A program made the position numbers and the translations under genes. Below, piece by piece: positions 12,141 through 23,190 of a DNA stretch of 64,000 nt. Location: positions 62,001-126,000 of the forward strand of contig JACTVC010000031.1 of the NCBI GenBank assembly GCA_018417955.1, given 5' to 3'. This DNA is from Laccaria trichodermophora. Lineage: Eukaryota > Basidiomycota > Agaricomycetes > Agaricales > Hydnangiaceae. The notes below the pieces were generated by a model, which saw only the letters and a list, made by a program, of their open reading frames with translations, made no database searches and was not told the origin of the DNA. The first letter of the stretch is position 1. The number at the start of each line of letters is the position of its first letter.

Positions 12141-13632
12141 GGGAACGTCCTCTTTTGACTAATTCTTCCACCGCGCCCGGGTGCAAACTACATAGTGAAC
12201 CAACCTCGGTATTGTGATCTAATCTTCTACTTGAACCCTGGTCCATCCCTTTGTCCCTCCCCTTCCCCTTGTCTGGGATCTCGTCTGGGATGAATGGTCG
12301 TAGTGCTTCTAAAGTAGCGTCCATTGCTGCAACCAGATCATGGTCTGAATCAATTTGTTCACGCAACCGGTCTTTCTCCCTCCTCAAGGTTGCCAAAACA
12401 TACCGATAATGGCTCGTTGTCGCTATGCTGTCAGGAAGGGATCTGAGTGCCTCCTGGTGAATTTCGCTATGATGAATAAGATCCATACGATCCATCTCGG
12501 TAAACTCATCTCCCCTCGTCAGCAATTTATCGAAGGCAGCCTGCAAACTCCTAATCGAAGGGTCGGATGAAGCCTCAGGGTCCATAGCTCTTTCCCACAC
12601 TTTGCCAATTGCCTGAACGACCTCGGCTACCACGCCCGTGCGATCACCAATGCTGTCATCAGACACAACCTTGATATTGTACTTGCGACATAAACCCCTT
12701 GCACGTGGGGAGTTTGGATCCAAGTCCAACAATTCGGTCGAAGGTGGTGGGCGTGGTGTTGTCCTCTCTTGAGTGTAGAGAAAGACAGGGGCCGGGCCGA
12801 AAACGAGGGCATCGCCTGGCCGAGTTGGCAGAATGGCAGCTCTTCCTTGGGCCTGGAGTTGCAATTTGGCCTCTTGTGATTTCGTCAGATGCTTCCGTGA
12901 TCCCAGAGTACTGATGATACACTGTGTGTCCGGATGGTGGTTGGACCCCGAGGCGCCAGGGGAAGACATGCCTGGTTTGTCAGAGGCAGGAGCTGGGGCA
13001 GGCATGCCAGGTGTTTGAAAATCAATGGAAGGCTGAACAGCCGAGGCCGGGGTAAATGAACAATGGACTTGTAAATCGAAAGGGGATACTTTATTAGCCG
13101 AGGCTGGTGCGGGGTTGTCAGGCTTCTGGAAATCGAAAATGGATGGCTGACGAGCCGAGGACGGGGGAACAGGCGGCACATTCTTTGAAGTCTCCACTTG
13201 CTGAAAATCGAAAATCGATCTGTTATTCGCTGAGGCCGGTGCAGATCTGCCAGGCTGCTGGAAATTGAAAATGGATGGCTGATGAGCCGAGGATGGGGAA
13301 ACAGGCGGCACATTCGTTGAAGTGCCCACTTGCTGAAAATCGAAAATTGATGGAGCCGAGGCTGGTGCAGATCTGCCAGGCTTCTGGAAATCGAAAATGG
13401 ATGGCTGACGAGCCGAGGACGGGGGAACAGGTGGCACATTCGTTGAAGTGCCCACTTGCTGAAAATCAAAAATCGATGGCTGGCCAGCCGAGGCCGGGGC
13501 AACAGCTGAAGTGCCGACTTTTTGAAACTCGAAAATGGATTGGTGAGCCGAGGCTGGGGTGAATGGGTTGGAACTTTCTTTCAAATCGAAAATGGATCTG
13601 TGAGAAGCCGAGGATGGGACGTCCACTTCCAT
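12121..13632 (-). CDS. Accessory gene 2: SIFDFQ-repeat protein with coiled-coil C-terminus
   Basis: One uninterrupted 503-residue frame from MEVDVPSSASHRSIFDL to a TAA at 12,121. Residues about 10-230 hold about ten short repeats of the type QPSIFDFQKPG / PSIFDFQQVGTST, spaced about 19-28 residues apart and separated by Pro/Ser/Ala linkers. Two distal copies are diverged (SPFDLQ, SIDFQ). The rest is a folded or helical part including LGSRKHLTKSQEAKLQLQAQ, IGDRTGVVAEVVQAIGKVWE and a heptad-like stretch HYRYVLATLRREKDRLREQI near residue 410. No catalytic motif is seen. The repeats recall short linear motifs of FG-type or docking proteins, but that is only a resemblance. The open frame argues for recent coding function. 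It reads opposite to accessory genes 1 and 3 inside the presumed KDZ element. Confidence 0.65.
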   Translation of the reverse strand: MEVDVPSSASHRSIFDLKESSNPFTPASAHQSIFEFQKVGTSAVAPASAGQPSIFDFQQVGTSTNVPPVPPSSARQPSIFDFQKPGRSAPASAPSIFDFQQVGTSTNVPPVSPSSAHQPSIFNFQQPGRSAPASANNRSIFDFQQVETSKNVPPVPPSSARQPSIFDFQKPDNPAPASANKVSPFDLQVHCSFTPASAVQPSIDFQTPGMPAPAPASDKPGMSSPGASGSNHHPDTQCIISTLGSRKHLTKSQEAKLQLQAQGRAAILPTRPGDALVFGPAPVFLYTQERTTPRPPPSTELLDLDPNSPRARGLCRKYNIKVVSDDSIGDRTGVVAEVVQAIGKVWERAMDPEASSDPSIRSLQAAFDKLLTRGDEFTEMDRMDLIHHSEIHQEALRSLPDSIATTSHYRYVLATLRREKDRLREQIDSDHDLVAAMDATLEALRPFIPDEIPDKGKGRDKGMDQGSSRRLDHNTEVGSLCSLHPGAVEELVKRGRSHPGMVA

Positions 13633-14156
13633 TAGTTCGGATTCTTGGCTCTGTCCTATCGGCCACCCAGAATTTAGGTTTGGCTAGTTTTCTGTCACCG
13701 ACTGGAACTCACCACTTGGTTGAAGAGGGGGTAGAGCCGCGGCCGTTCCTAAGATATGGTTAGCACTGGTTAGCCGACAAGAGTAGATAAAACATACCAT
13801 CCTTCATTTCTTGGTCTTTCATCACAGCTTCTGTTTATTTACATTAAGTAGACAATCCTTGGTGTGGAGTAGGGACAATACCTGGATTTGTTAGAGACAT
13901 ATCAGTCAGAGAGTAGATAGCTTTTCCTGGGATTGCACTGTGTGGTTTGTGATGAAGACGCATTGTTTTTCAACGGTGGGAAAGCAAGCCACTGCAGATC
14001 GGCCATGGAACATTCTGCAGATCTCGGTTGAACATTCTGCGGATCTCGGTTGAAGTAACGCCACCACGTGACCGTGTTTACAACTTTGATTTCACTTTCA
14101 CCATTGTCCCATTCCGACGCACACATTCACCCTCAATCGTCCCATTCCCAGTTACC
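13633..14156. promoter_or_regulatory. Divergent intergenic region between accessory genes 2 and 3
   Basis: No gene is seen in these 524 bases. The phrase GAACATTCTGC(A/G)GATCTCGGTTGA occurs twice in tandem at about 14,009-14,055, just before a CCACCACGTGACC box (CACGTG E-box-like) at about 14,061, about 95 bases before the ATG at 14,157. The doubled motif may be a regulatory or element-binding site; this is inference. Confidence 0.4.
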
Positions 14157-17144
14157 ATGTCCACTGCTGAACTTACTCAAGCGGCTCAACAGGCCCACAC
14201 CCTCACTCCCGGATTCTTGGAGGATGTTAGGGTGGCCACCTCCACCCTTTTGAACTTTTACAACCGTCACAGGGAAGGTCTTCTGGCTCACGAACGGACG
14301 TTGGAAGATGATGCATATGGGAAAGCTGTGAGTGACTACCAATAATTTATTGATTGAAATAGATCTCTTTCTCCTACAGGAACGACTTGTACGTTTGCTC
14401 ATCGACAAGAATATGTGGTATAACGCGGCCCAGTGGCTCAACCACCCATGGATTTTGGCGTACACGGAAATGGCCCGAGCGGGATCGGTTGATTGGACCA
14501 AAATGTTCTCGATCCCACAACCCACCACCCCTACCTTCTTTATGGAAGGTTATGCCGGTCCCTCTCCCCCTTTACCTCCATCTTCGGCCAATTCATCGCT
14601 CCCAGTCACAGTCCCAACTCCCCCATTGCTGGTACCGACAGCTTCATCATCGCTCCCGGCCCCAACAAAACCAACTCTGCCTTGGGCAAAATCAACCGAT
14701 CCTGTGCCAGCAGCTGAAACAAAGTCCAAGAGTAAGACAAAATCTCAGCGAAAGAAACCCGAGGCCGGGTCCAGCGCCCAGCCACGATCAGAGGTGACTC
14801 CTGACGACACCGCTGCCCCCTCCACCTCAGTCCAAAGCAAAAAAAGAAAAGGGGACTCGATCGAAGCCAGGACAAAGAAGACTAGAATCGTGAGCGCGGA
14901 GTACATCAGCAGCAGCAGTGAGGACGAACCAGTGAAGCCGAAGTCGGCAGTCAAGGTGGAGATACCACGCACGTCCCAGCCCCAGTTCTCCCGCATGACA
15001 CCCAGTGTCGGTCTTATGTGATATCCCAAGTTAGACCCCGATGCCGGTCCTCCCAAGACTGCCATGGCCGCTTTAAGGCAAGCCAAAACTGCCGAGCGTT
15101 TGGAGAATCAGAATGCCGCAATTGCAAAAGGCAATTATCAGCTCGCGGATATACCCTGTCTGGCCTGCAGCAAACGCCAAGATCGAGACATTGTTCCATG
15201 CACTATCTGTTCCCCCCCACAACAAGGATCCTGCTTCACCTGCAGCACGGGTAAGACGACCTGCACATATGCAGTAACCAAGTCTGCAGTAACCAAGAAA
15301 AAGGACACGGACAGTGAGGTGGAAGACGAGATCCAAAAGGGGTTGCAGGATGTTGAAACGGCCACAGTCTCCGGGGGAGACGCCCAAGTGAAGATCGTGA
15401 GGAAGAAAGCGAGGTCAAAGCCCAAGCCCAAGGTGAAGAAGGTGAAGCAGGATGTCAAAGACAAGGGCAAGGATGTCGAAATGGCCGAAGTCGGGCATGA
15501 TGTGGAGCATGCGATTGACGTGGACATGGAGGTTGGTCCGACAATGGGAAAGGGGAACCAAAAGCAGTCCGAGGGTGGTATCGACATTGAGATGGCTGAA
15601 GTCAAACATGAGGGAACCGAGGTCGGTGCCATTCCAAAAGCTGACAAAGACGTGGGCCGGGTGACTCCCACCATAATCATTGAGCCACCCACACCACACA
15701 CATCGGCGATTTTCAAGAGCACTGAGACCGAGGTCGGTACCAGCACTGACAAAGGAAAGGGCCGGGAGTTTGGGCTGCCAGCCAGTGAGATGGAGTGGAT
15801 CGTGCCCGAGTTACCAGTGCGGCCAGGTAAAAATTTCATAAAACTCATTATTCATTATTCTTTGCTGACTTCGTTTATAGAATTGGGTTTGGCTGTCAAT
15901 TATATGCAACAAAGCTTTACGCCCCCACCTGTCAAGCAGACTGAGGTCACTTCCCGGCCGGAAGGTTCGCGTTCGGTATCTCGTTCTCGGCAGGTCAGCC
16001 CACCAGATCCCAAGGAGGTTCATCGTAAGCTTCAAGTTGTTTTCTCATTTCCCATGATTCTCAACTTGAAAACTTAGTTGACACGGCGCTCTATCAGAAG
16101 AGGATTGACTTTAGGTCCTTGAGCCCCCCACCGAACTTTGACATGCAGACGATGCAGCAGGAGATCAGAAGACTTGCTCACGGCCAAGCCGACCTCCTGC
16201 AGAAACTCCAAGACCAACAAGCACAAGTCAGCGTCATGGAGTCGTCTACCCCTAGTATGCGGGAGTATTCGGCATTTGTGGTCCGAAAACAAGATATTGA
16301 TCCAAGTGCCCTTCTCCCCCTGGCGATTGACTCACCTGTGACCCTTTCACAACGTCTTTTGGCACTTGAAGAGGTTACCCGGTTTATGCAAGATCAAGAG
16401 ATGGCTAGCCATCCTCTCGTGGAGAAAATTTCAAGTCTGGAATCCACTGTTTGGTTTCAGGAAGAAAAAATCACTGGAGCGACTCGCTGGATGGACCGTA
16501 TTGAAGAGTCTGCCCACATGCGTTGGAAGGAAACACAAGAAGATTTGCAGTCCATCCGAAGTGATCACCAGAGACTGGAAGCCGAGGTGAGGGAAGCTGT
16601 TAAGACACTGGAGAACAAGTGGGAGACTACGCCAGCTGCGTTACAAGAGAGTCTCACCCGGGGCTTTGAGAAACTCGCAAGCCGCATCGAAACTGCCAAG
16701 GTAACACTCCACGACCTCACCAAATCGGTCACCACAATTTCGGAGCTCAACCTGCGGCTCGGTGCTCGCCAATCAAGTCTGGAATCACTTATTATCCAGT
16801 TCCTCGGCAACAAGGAGAAGAAGCACACTGGCATCAATACCGATCGCTCAGTCTCACCCGACCGCGGTCAGAAAACCCAGCAGGCACAAGTCTCCCTGAC
16901 CCCGGGCGTCGTTCTGCCAAACCCAGTTCCAACCGATCACGTGCAAGTCTCTCCGACCCCGGCCGTCATTCTGCCTCTAGCATCTGAGAGCCCAGCGGTC
17001 ATTCTGTTGGTGCCGAACCCAGTTCCTCCAACCCGGGCAAGTTCGCCCAGTCCTTACATTGGGGGTAATAGGAAGTCACCTCGGCTACAGAAACTCGAAG
17101 CCGCACTTCAAACCCCCGCACAGAGTAAGTCCTCTACTTTGTGA
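14157..17144 (+). pseudogene. Accessory gene 3: cysteine-cluster coiled-coil protein with one internal TGA
   Basis: ATG at 14,157 (MSTAELTQAAQQAHTLTPGF). Introns at 14,328-14,379, 15,827-15,880 and 16,025-16,077 all have GT/AG ends and keep frame. N-terminal helical domain (HPWILAYTEMARAGSVDW), then a long Pro/Ser/Thr-rich linker with basic nuclear-signal-like patches (KSKTKSQRKK, KKRKGD). A cysteine cluster follows (CLAC-x10-CTIC-x7-CFTC-x5-C at about 15,165-15,270), then an acidic and Lys-rich repeat-like part (EMAEV...), and a C-terminal coiled coil of roughly 150 residues (IRRLAHGQADLLQKLQDQQ onward). A single TGA at 15019-15021 interrupts the otherwise continuous frame between the linker and the cysteine cluster. 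Family unknown; the cysteine spacing recalls the CxC modules of KDZ elements but is not a match I can name. With one stop it is a recent pseudogene or has a splice variant I have missed. Confidence 0.6.
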
Positions 17145-17597
17145 GGATTCAAAAATCTGACCGCCAGCAAGTTACAAACAATGATGTCCAAACTCCTAAT
17201 GATGTCCAAACTCCCTCTACTTAATAGTTAGTAGAATACATGTATATTTCTTGGACAATCTTTAATTTTTTTTTGGGCTTATTTGATATGAAGTCCTGTG
17301 GTGGACATAATAATGAAAGCAGTAAGGCCTGGGCTTCTTTCACGACGCAGTAAACTGTGACCGGCAGAGAAAAGCCAGGAAATCTTGGAGCAACTTTGTC
17401 CGATGGACCAGCACAGTAACAGCTTGGCGTTTATTTTAGGCAGCTGAGTATGGTTGTTTGAGCCAGACCCGTTCCAACATAGGTATGTTTACAAGAAACA
17501 TTGGTCGGTATAAACTTGGTAGGGATTTTGAACCGGGGGTGTGCATAATATATCTCACAGCCTCAAGTCATATGTATTGGCAGTAACTGTGAACATC
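17145..17597. other. AT-rich spacer with a degenerate copy of the subterminal repeat
   Basis: No gene. Around 17,345-17,395 the words CAGTAAACTGTGACCGGCA and GAAAAGCCAGG match the units at 17,598 and 17,906, so a third, decayed subterminal copy is present. Confidence 0.45.
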
Positions 17598-18160
17598 ACC
17601 GTGCTCGGCTTCTTGGGAAGTCATGGACCCAGTAAACTGCATGACCGAAGACTGGACCATGACCGGCAAAAAAAAGCCAAGGTAATGTTTGAGCAACTTG
17701 GCAAATAAAACCTGAGTGAAAACGAAACTGGGCCGTAGTGTCAACTGGATGGGACCAGGTTTGGCTGATCCACGCTGCATGGGATTCAAAGCTCCCCAGC
17801 AGACCCATGACACATGAGCCCATTCCATGAAGAGACAGGTTGACCCAGGATCCAAGGCATATTTAGCAACGTCAATTCATGGGGTACTAGCTGACTGACC
17901 ATGTCACCGTGCTCGGCTTCTTGGTAGGTGATGGACCCAGTAAACTGCATGACAGAAGACTGGACCATGACCGGCAATGAAAAGCCGAGGTAAACTTGGC
18001 AAATAAAAATGAGACGGCTGTGGGCTGATCCACGATGCATGGGATTTAGAGCTCTTCAGCTGACCCATGACACATGTTGAGCCCAATCCATGAAGAGATC
18101 GGTTGACCCAGGATCCAAGGGCATTTTTAGCTATGTCAATTCATGGGGTACACTTCTCGG
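17598..18160. repeat. Tandem subterminal repeats of the KDZ element (two units of about 308 and 255 bp)
   Basis: Both units begin ACCGTGCTCGGCTTCTTGG and share GACCCAGTAAACTGCATGAC, GACTGGACCATGACCGGCAA, TGATCCACG, CCCATGACACATG and GGTTGACCCAGGATCCAAGG. Unit 1 starts at 17,598 and unit 2 at 17,906. Short open frames on the reverse strand are translations of the repeat. Position next to the presumed terminus suggests transposase-binding subterminal repeats. Confidence 0.7.
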
Positions 18161-18189
18161 CCGATGCACAGTACCAGTCCTAAGAGAGT

Positions 18190-18320
18190 CTTGATGGCCG
18201 GTCCACCTTTGATGGGGTCAACTGATCCATGGGCTCATCAGCAGGCACCATCAACTATGGTCTGTTTGTATGGTCGGGGGGCTCAGTGTTAGTGGGGTAA
18301 GGTAATTATACTTGTGTCCC
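18190..18320. repeat. Terminal-like segment of the KDZ/TET element
   Basis: Contains CTTTGATGGGGTCAAC, CATCAGCAGGCACCATCAAC, TGTTTGTATGGTC and GGCTCAGTGTTAGTGGGG. The same run of words occurs inverted at 31,475-31,590 and, less completely, at 38,640-38,715, which are the two ends of element D. Inference: this is the right terminal region of the large element. Confidence 0.55.
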
Positions 18321-18692
18321 TCCCTTCCTCCCTCCCTCCCTTCCTTCCTCTCTCCCTCCCTTCCTCCCCCCCTCTCTTCCTACCCCTTCATTTAACTTAG
18401 AAAATAGTAAATTAGATGTAGATTTGAGTTTTAATATATTGATTTTATAAATTTTAATATATAAATGTTATAAAAAAGTGGTCATACCCTTTAAGTCAGT
18501 GTGAAGAAGTGCATATTAGTGTAAATGTATCTAGCAAAAAGGAAAGGTGTTGTATTGGTTGTATTCTGGTCCCATTCCTATAGATTTCTGCAGATTCCAG
18601 TGCCATTCCTGTGGATTCTGGTGCCATTCCTCTGGATTCCTGTGGATTCCTGCAGGAATGGGTGGGGCACTGTAAAGTACTGACCCAGGCTG
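18321..18692 (-). repeat. Fragment of an E-type element (polypyrimidine tract and GCAGGAAT minisatellite end)
   Basis: A polypyrimidine tract (about 18,318-18,390) is followed by AT-rich sequence and then GTGGATTCC-type repeats ending GCAGGAATGGGTGGGGCACTG and TAAAGTACTGAC. On the reverse strand this end reads CAGTACTTTACAGTGCCCC, the same as the left end of element E at 52,990. Only one terminus is recognisable. Confidence 0.55.
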
Positions 18693-19409
18693 GATACTGT
18701 ACTAATACAACCATGTCTTTGCATCATGCATCACAAAGGCTTCTGAATGAAGGGAAGTGAGGGTGATGTCATGCATCACACTGGCTTTTGAAGCCATTTT
18801 TTCTTAGATAAAATAACAGTTTTTTTCTGGTGCCTGCAGTGCCCCTAGCCATATAAACAATGTTGTATGCTTTATTTATAGTCTAACAAATTGCAGTTGG
18901 TTTTGAGCTTCAAATTGTCAATGGGCCTCTGTTGGGGACAGCCAATGCACCTGGATGAAGAGATCATGCTCTTTGTCACACATCACATTGGCTATTGAAG
19001 GGATGAAGAGACAGTCAAAAGGTGTCATGCCCTAAAGGGCCTGAAGACTTGGTCATATTAGTACAGTATATCCATACTGTGCCTCATCTGATCCATGGGT
19101 GGGAAAATCCATGGATCAGGTACAGTTAATACCTGGATGTATCCATGACACTAGTTCCAACACACTGCAGGAAGAAAAGCATTTAAAAATCAACGTCTTT
19201 GACACTGGGACTGTGTAAATCAATGTGTAACACATTGAAACATCACTCATTACTTTTCAATGTCAATGTTGATTCATTGAAAATCAACATGTTTATTCTA
19301 TTCACACTGAAAATAAATGTCTTCAACATTACACATTGATAATCAGTTCCAAAAGGTCTGGGTACTGTGGATGCTCTCAGAATTGTAGCAGGAACAATAA
19401 ACCTTGCTG
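18693..19409. other. Non-coding spacer
   Basis: No gene seen. Contains paired phrases GCATCATGCATCACA / GTCATGCATCACAC and several AATCAACATGT-like words with TCAATGT inverted copies (19,190-19,340), suggesting old terminal repeats, but no boundaries can be set. Confidence 0.3.
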
Positions 19410-22400
19410 TTAGTCATCCTCCTCGTCTTCCAAGTCCACTTCAAACATGGTGCTGGCAATTTTGGGGCTTCTGTCAATAATCCACCAGGCCTTGCATGTC
19501 AGTATCTGACCTACAATGGCCTTGATACTCAAAAGGTCCATTACAATAGGTGCCAACATTGTTGTGTAGCTGACAAGTTCCTGGCATGCATCCCTTCCCT
19601 CTGTCTTGCATGGCATCACAAGAGCAAGAACCATTTTCTTTCCTCAAAACTCTTTCCAAATTGCATCATCACAAAGTTGACAGACAATGATCTTTTCCAG
19701 GTGACCATATCCTGTGAATTTCACTAGTGCAGCATTACAGCCAGGGCTTGTATACTCAAATGAATACTGGAGCAGGAAAATCAGTTTTAAGTTGCTTCCA
19801 CATTGTTGGCTGATGTAGAACACACATACCCTTACAAAACTTGAGTTCCTTTGTGAGTTTCGAGAACTTGAGGCCATTTTGGAATGAACATCATCTCCAC
19901 CATTCAGAATTCTGAGCTTTCCCCATGCTGCCATTATTGGGGGAAGTTTGGACTTTATTTGCGTGGTCTGAGAGCCCATGAGTTGGTGAATATATGTCAT
20001 AATGTGTTGTCGAAGGTCTCCATCTGGTCGAAAGGACTGCTGACATGGAGTCCTTAGTATGTGGCTTTCATCTAATGAAATCCTGATCAAATCAAATAGT
20101 TTTGTCAATTGATATGAGATACTCACATCCTGGAATTTCCTTTTCACTTTGACTAAGGGTGTTAGATTTATGGACACATAGATCAGTCAGTTCATCTTCC
20201 AAGTCATATCTTGCAGCCAGCTCGGTGAGATATGACATGTGTTTGTTGAGGTTTGCCCAAGGCTGACTTCTGGACTGGAGACTGTTCTTCAACACTCTGC
20301 AAAAGTGTTCCATGAAGAAGGACCATGTAGTCCAAATGGGACCACAGGTACGAATGTCATCTACAATATGCAGCAAACCATGAATGGTCAGTGTACATGC
20401 TCAGAGCCTGTCCTCATGATATTGATAATAATACCTATGAAGCCAAGATTAAGTATGGCTATGATGTGTTCTTAGTAAAACCTATTAGACACTTACCTTT
20501 CATACTTTCAAACCCAATCAACAATCTTTATTTCGAGTCCATCCAATTTTTCTGTAGTGATCTGGAATCTGAGGGTCATTTTCAGGATATCGACCAGATC
20601 ACAAGCATGTGTATAATATTTTTGGTTTGGAAACCAGTTTCATAGGAGTATTGGAGCAAGGTAGATGAACCAGAAACACCAAGATTCAGCTGTGAACTGT
20701 GATTGGTCTTTTGTGATGTTTCCCAAAACTTGCATGAAAGCCAAGGGGATGTTCCTGGTTGCTTCCACAGTTTCTCTACCAATTTCTTCCCAGATTTCAG
20801 GAGCAATCTCATAGTTCTCAAAGCCCATATCAAGTCCCTTAAACTTGCCAGTCCACAGGTTCATGAGATTTGGGATGATATTCTCAAGAGCAAGATGCAT
20901 CCATTCCCAGGGAGTGCATTTTGTGTAATCTATGGATTGCATGTGAGCTATTGCTGGAGCTTGATGGATTCCATGTTCTTTTGTGATTGCCTCATGTTCC
21001 TTCCTTGTTTCTGCAGCTTGCATCATTTTGAGAACATCCAAAAAACTGTTGTGGGTGCACTTTGGCAAGTGAAAAGGATCTCGAGGGGTGAGGGCAGTCA
21101 TGACTGATTGAGAAGTTCCATGAGGCAGGGTTAACAGGATATAGTAAACTTTTCCATGACCAGTGACATTTCGGATACCCTTGAGAGTACAGGAATGGCA
21201 TGGGCAAAATCCATTGTGACCCTTGATGCTGAGTAACTTTTCGATCGCAATGATGTCACCAAGTTTAAACAAGGCATAGGCATGTAGTGGGAAATGGCAG
21301 TTGTCAAGAGGGTTGTATGTCAGGACACCATGTGCGAGTGATGCCAAGTCATTATCAAGGGGAGCTGTAAATGATTCAATGTCCTTGGGTTGATGTGGGC
21401 CAGGTATAATTCCAACACAAATTAAGTATTTTAGCTGTGTTCAGATGTGTGGGTCAAGATTATAATTTTCCAGCAATATTGGCATAGCTGATGGGCCACT
21501 GTGCTTCCTGGAGAATAAAAGATAAGCATCAAGACAGAGCCCCAAAGCCAAGTTCCTTTTATCTGAAAAGTATCAGTGTGATTGCTTTTTTGCCATCAAT
21601 GACTACATGGTGTTGGAGGAGCTGCTGGTAGTGTGATCCATCAAAAACATCACAAATCTCATCAGGATTGTGGATGTAATTGGCACAATATGATAACAGC
21701 TGTATAAGTTCTTTTTTTTGGAAGAAACCCTGCAACTGAGGAATAAGTGGCAGGTATGCAAAAACCCAACGAGCTTCTCCATTGTTCTGATATTGCTTTT
21801 TGTGGCAGTGTGGGCAGGCATTGTGGTGTTGATATTTTGTTGTGAAGGCAATACAGGAGTTGACACAGCAATCGTACCACACTGGCTGGACTCCAGATAA
21901 AACAGAGTCAGTGTAAAATGACCCATTCTGAGTCAATTGTAAGCTTATGGCTAAAAGTCTGCCACATATGCTCAAATGCAGCTCTGGGGAAGTTTGATAA
22001 CATCTTGAGTTTGAAGGCCTGGATATTGTCGTGATCCTCTTCTGTGATGCAATTATTACCTGTTGCAAAAAGGATCATCAAGTTTATGATACTTTAGGGC
22101 ACAAAATCTGATTTACGGGCATTGTAGAGTTCTTCCCCATCATAAAACTCAAATCTCTCCAGGAGTCCTTTGAGATCTAACTCTTTGTCTTAAAAATAAA
22201 TGTAGTCATCAACTGAGATGTTGATGCTGCTGCCAGAGTCACTATAAATGTTATCCAACTGATCACTGTCAATCAGGTTTTGAGCATTCCCATCCAAGAC
22301 ACAATAGGGGTGTTCACAGTTCTCATTTTTTATCTCATTTTTGATTTCATTTTTCAGAAAAATGAGATGAAAAAGGGAGCCAGAAATGAGACCCAAAAAC

Positions 22401-23190
22401 ACTATTTTTCGAAAAATGGGTTGTGTGTCCATTTTTGATGTTTTTCCATTTTTCATTCCATTTTTTGTCTTTGGGTTTCAAGTTGCCAAAGGGTGTTTCG
22501 GCATTGTCTGTTCTTTTCATTCCTTCCCAATATGGCAATCACATCACCATTTGCATTACAGAAAGAGCAAAAGAATTAAGATAAAATAGTTTTAATAGAC
22601 TAAAGACCAATTACTTGAGACTCATGGAAAATTTGAGGCTGACAGATAGTATTAGAAAGTGATAAGATAAGGCAGGGTCTGGAATGAGATGCAGAGTTTA
22701 AGGCTGCCAGGGTGCTGGAAAATGTACTGTTTGTTCATTCTTGATCTCATTTCTGAAAATTTCAAGGGGGGTGGGTTCTCAGTTCTCATTTTTCAGTTTG
22801 TTTTTGATGTTCTATGTCTACAAAAATGAACAAAGAGTGAATCAAAAATGGATCAAAAATGAGAACTGTGAGTGCCCCTAATCTTGTTCCTCAACATCGT
22901 CATCTGATGCAGTGCTTAAAATACCTTGCATTGGACTTCCTTGACACTGATCTGTACTATCCTGGTCTGATGATCTGTGAAATTCAACCTATGCAACTTA
23001 GAGCAGGTTTGAAAAAAATTACTTTAGTATTTCTTCATCTTCTTGATGTCCTCAATCACTCTCATATTCTGTTTCTGAGTCATGGACAATGTCAGGATGG
23101 GATGTGTTATAGTGCTTTCATTGCTGTGAGGAGCCTAAGACCCTTCCACAAGTTGGGGTGCACCAGCAAACACACTTCTTCTCATTAAAA
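19410..23190 (-). pseudogene. Degenerate Tnp2-like (CACTA-type) transposase
   Basis: Read from right to left. A short cysteine-rich N-terminal stretch (CVCWCTPTC at about 23,165) is followed by acidic sequence resuming after the MITE as LDGNAQNLIDSDQLDNIYSD. Next is YDCCVNSCIAFTTKYQHHNA with CPHCHKKQY, then FVAYLPLIPQLQGFFQ-like sequence and PDEICDVFDGSHYQQL. The large frame 20,640-21,347 has HAYALFKLGDIIAIEKLLSI, GHNGFCPCHSC, WEWMHLALENIIPNLMNLWT and FKGLDMG, characteristic of fungal Tnp2-family transposases. The C-terminal part has LHIVDDIRTCGPIWTTWSFF and MEHFCRVLKNSLQSR, and near the end WWIIDRSPKIASTMFE. The frame is broken at many places, and a MITE interrupts the 5' part. Terminal repeats were not found. 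Confidence 0.7.
22305..22880. mobile_element. MITE with hAT-like ends inside the Tnp2 pseudogene
   Basis: The left end TAGGGGTGTTCACAGTTCTC and the right end (reverse strand) TAGGGGCACTCACAGTTCTC match at 17 of 20 bases, followed on both sides by CATTTTTGAT-like sequence. TAGGGGTG resembles hAT termini. No 8-bp duplication is evident. The 576-bp interior is A/T-rich with no open frame. Confidence 0.6.

Larger units (their letters stand above)
1..18320. mobile_element. Giant KDZ-class DNA transposon carrying a TET/JBP gene (left end outside window)
   Basis: Seen: a KDZ transposase gene, a TET/JBP-like dioxygenase gene and three large genes without a housekeeping family lie together, followed at 17.3-18.2 kb by direct repeats and at about 18.19-18.32 kb by a segment that recurs, inverted, at both ends of the 31.47-38.72 kb element. 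Known: in agaricomycetes TET/JBP genes are expanded and linked to KDZ (Kyakuja-Dileera-Zisupton) transposons that carry cysteine-cluster modules. Inference: the whole stretch is one element and the segment near 18.3 kb is its right terminus. The left terminus is not in the window, so no target duplication can be shown. The three accessory genes could instead be host or captured genes. Confidence 0.5.
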
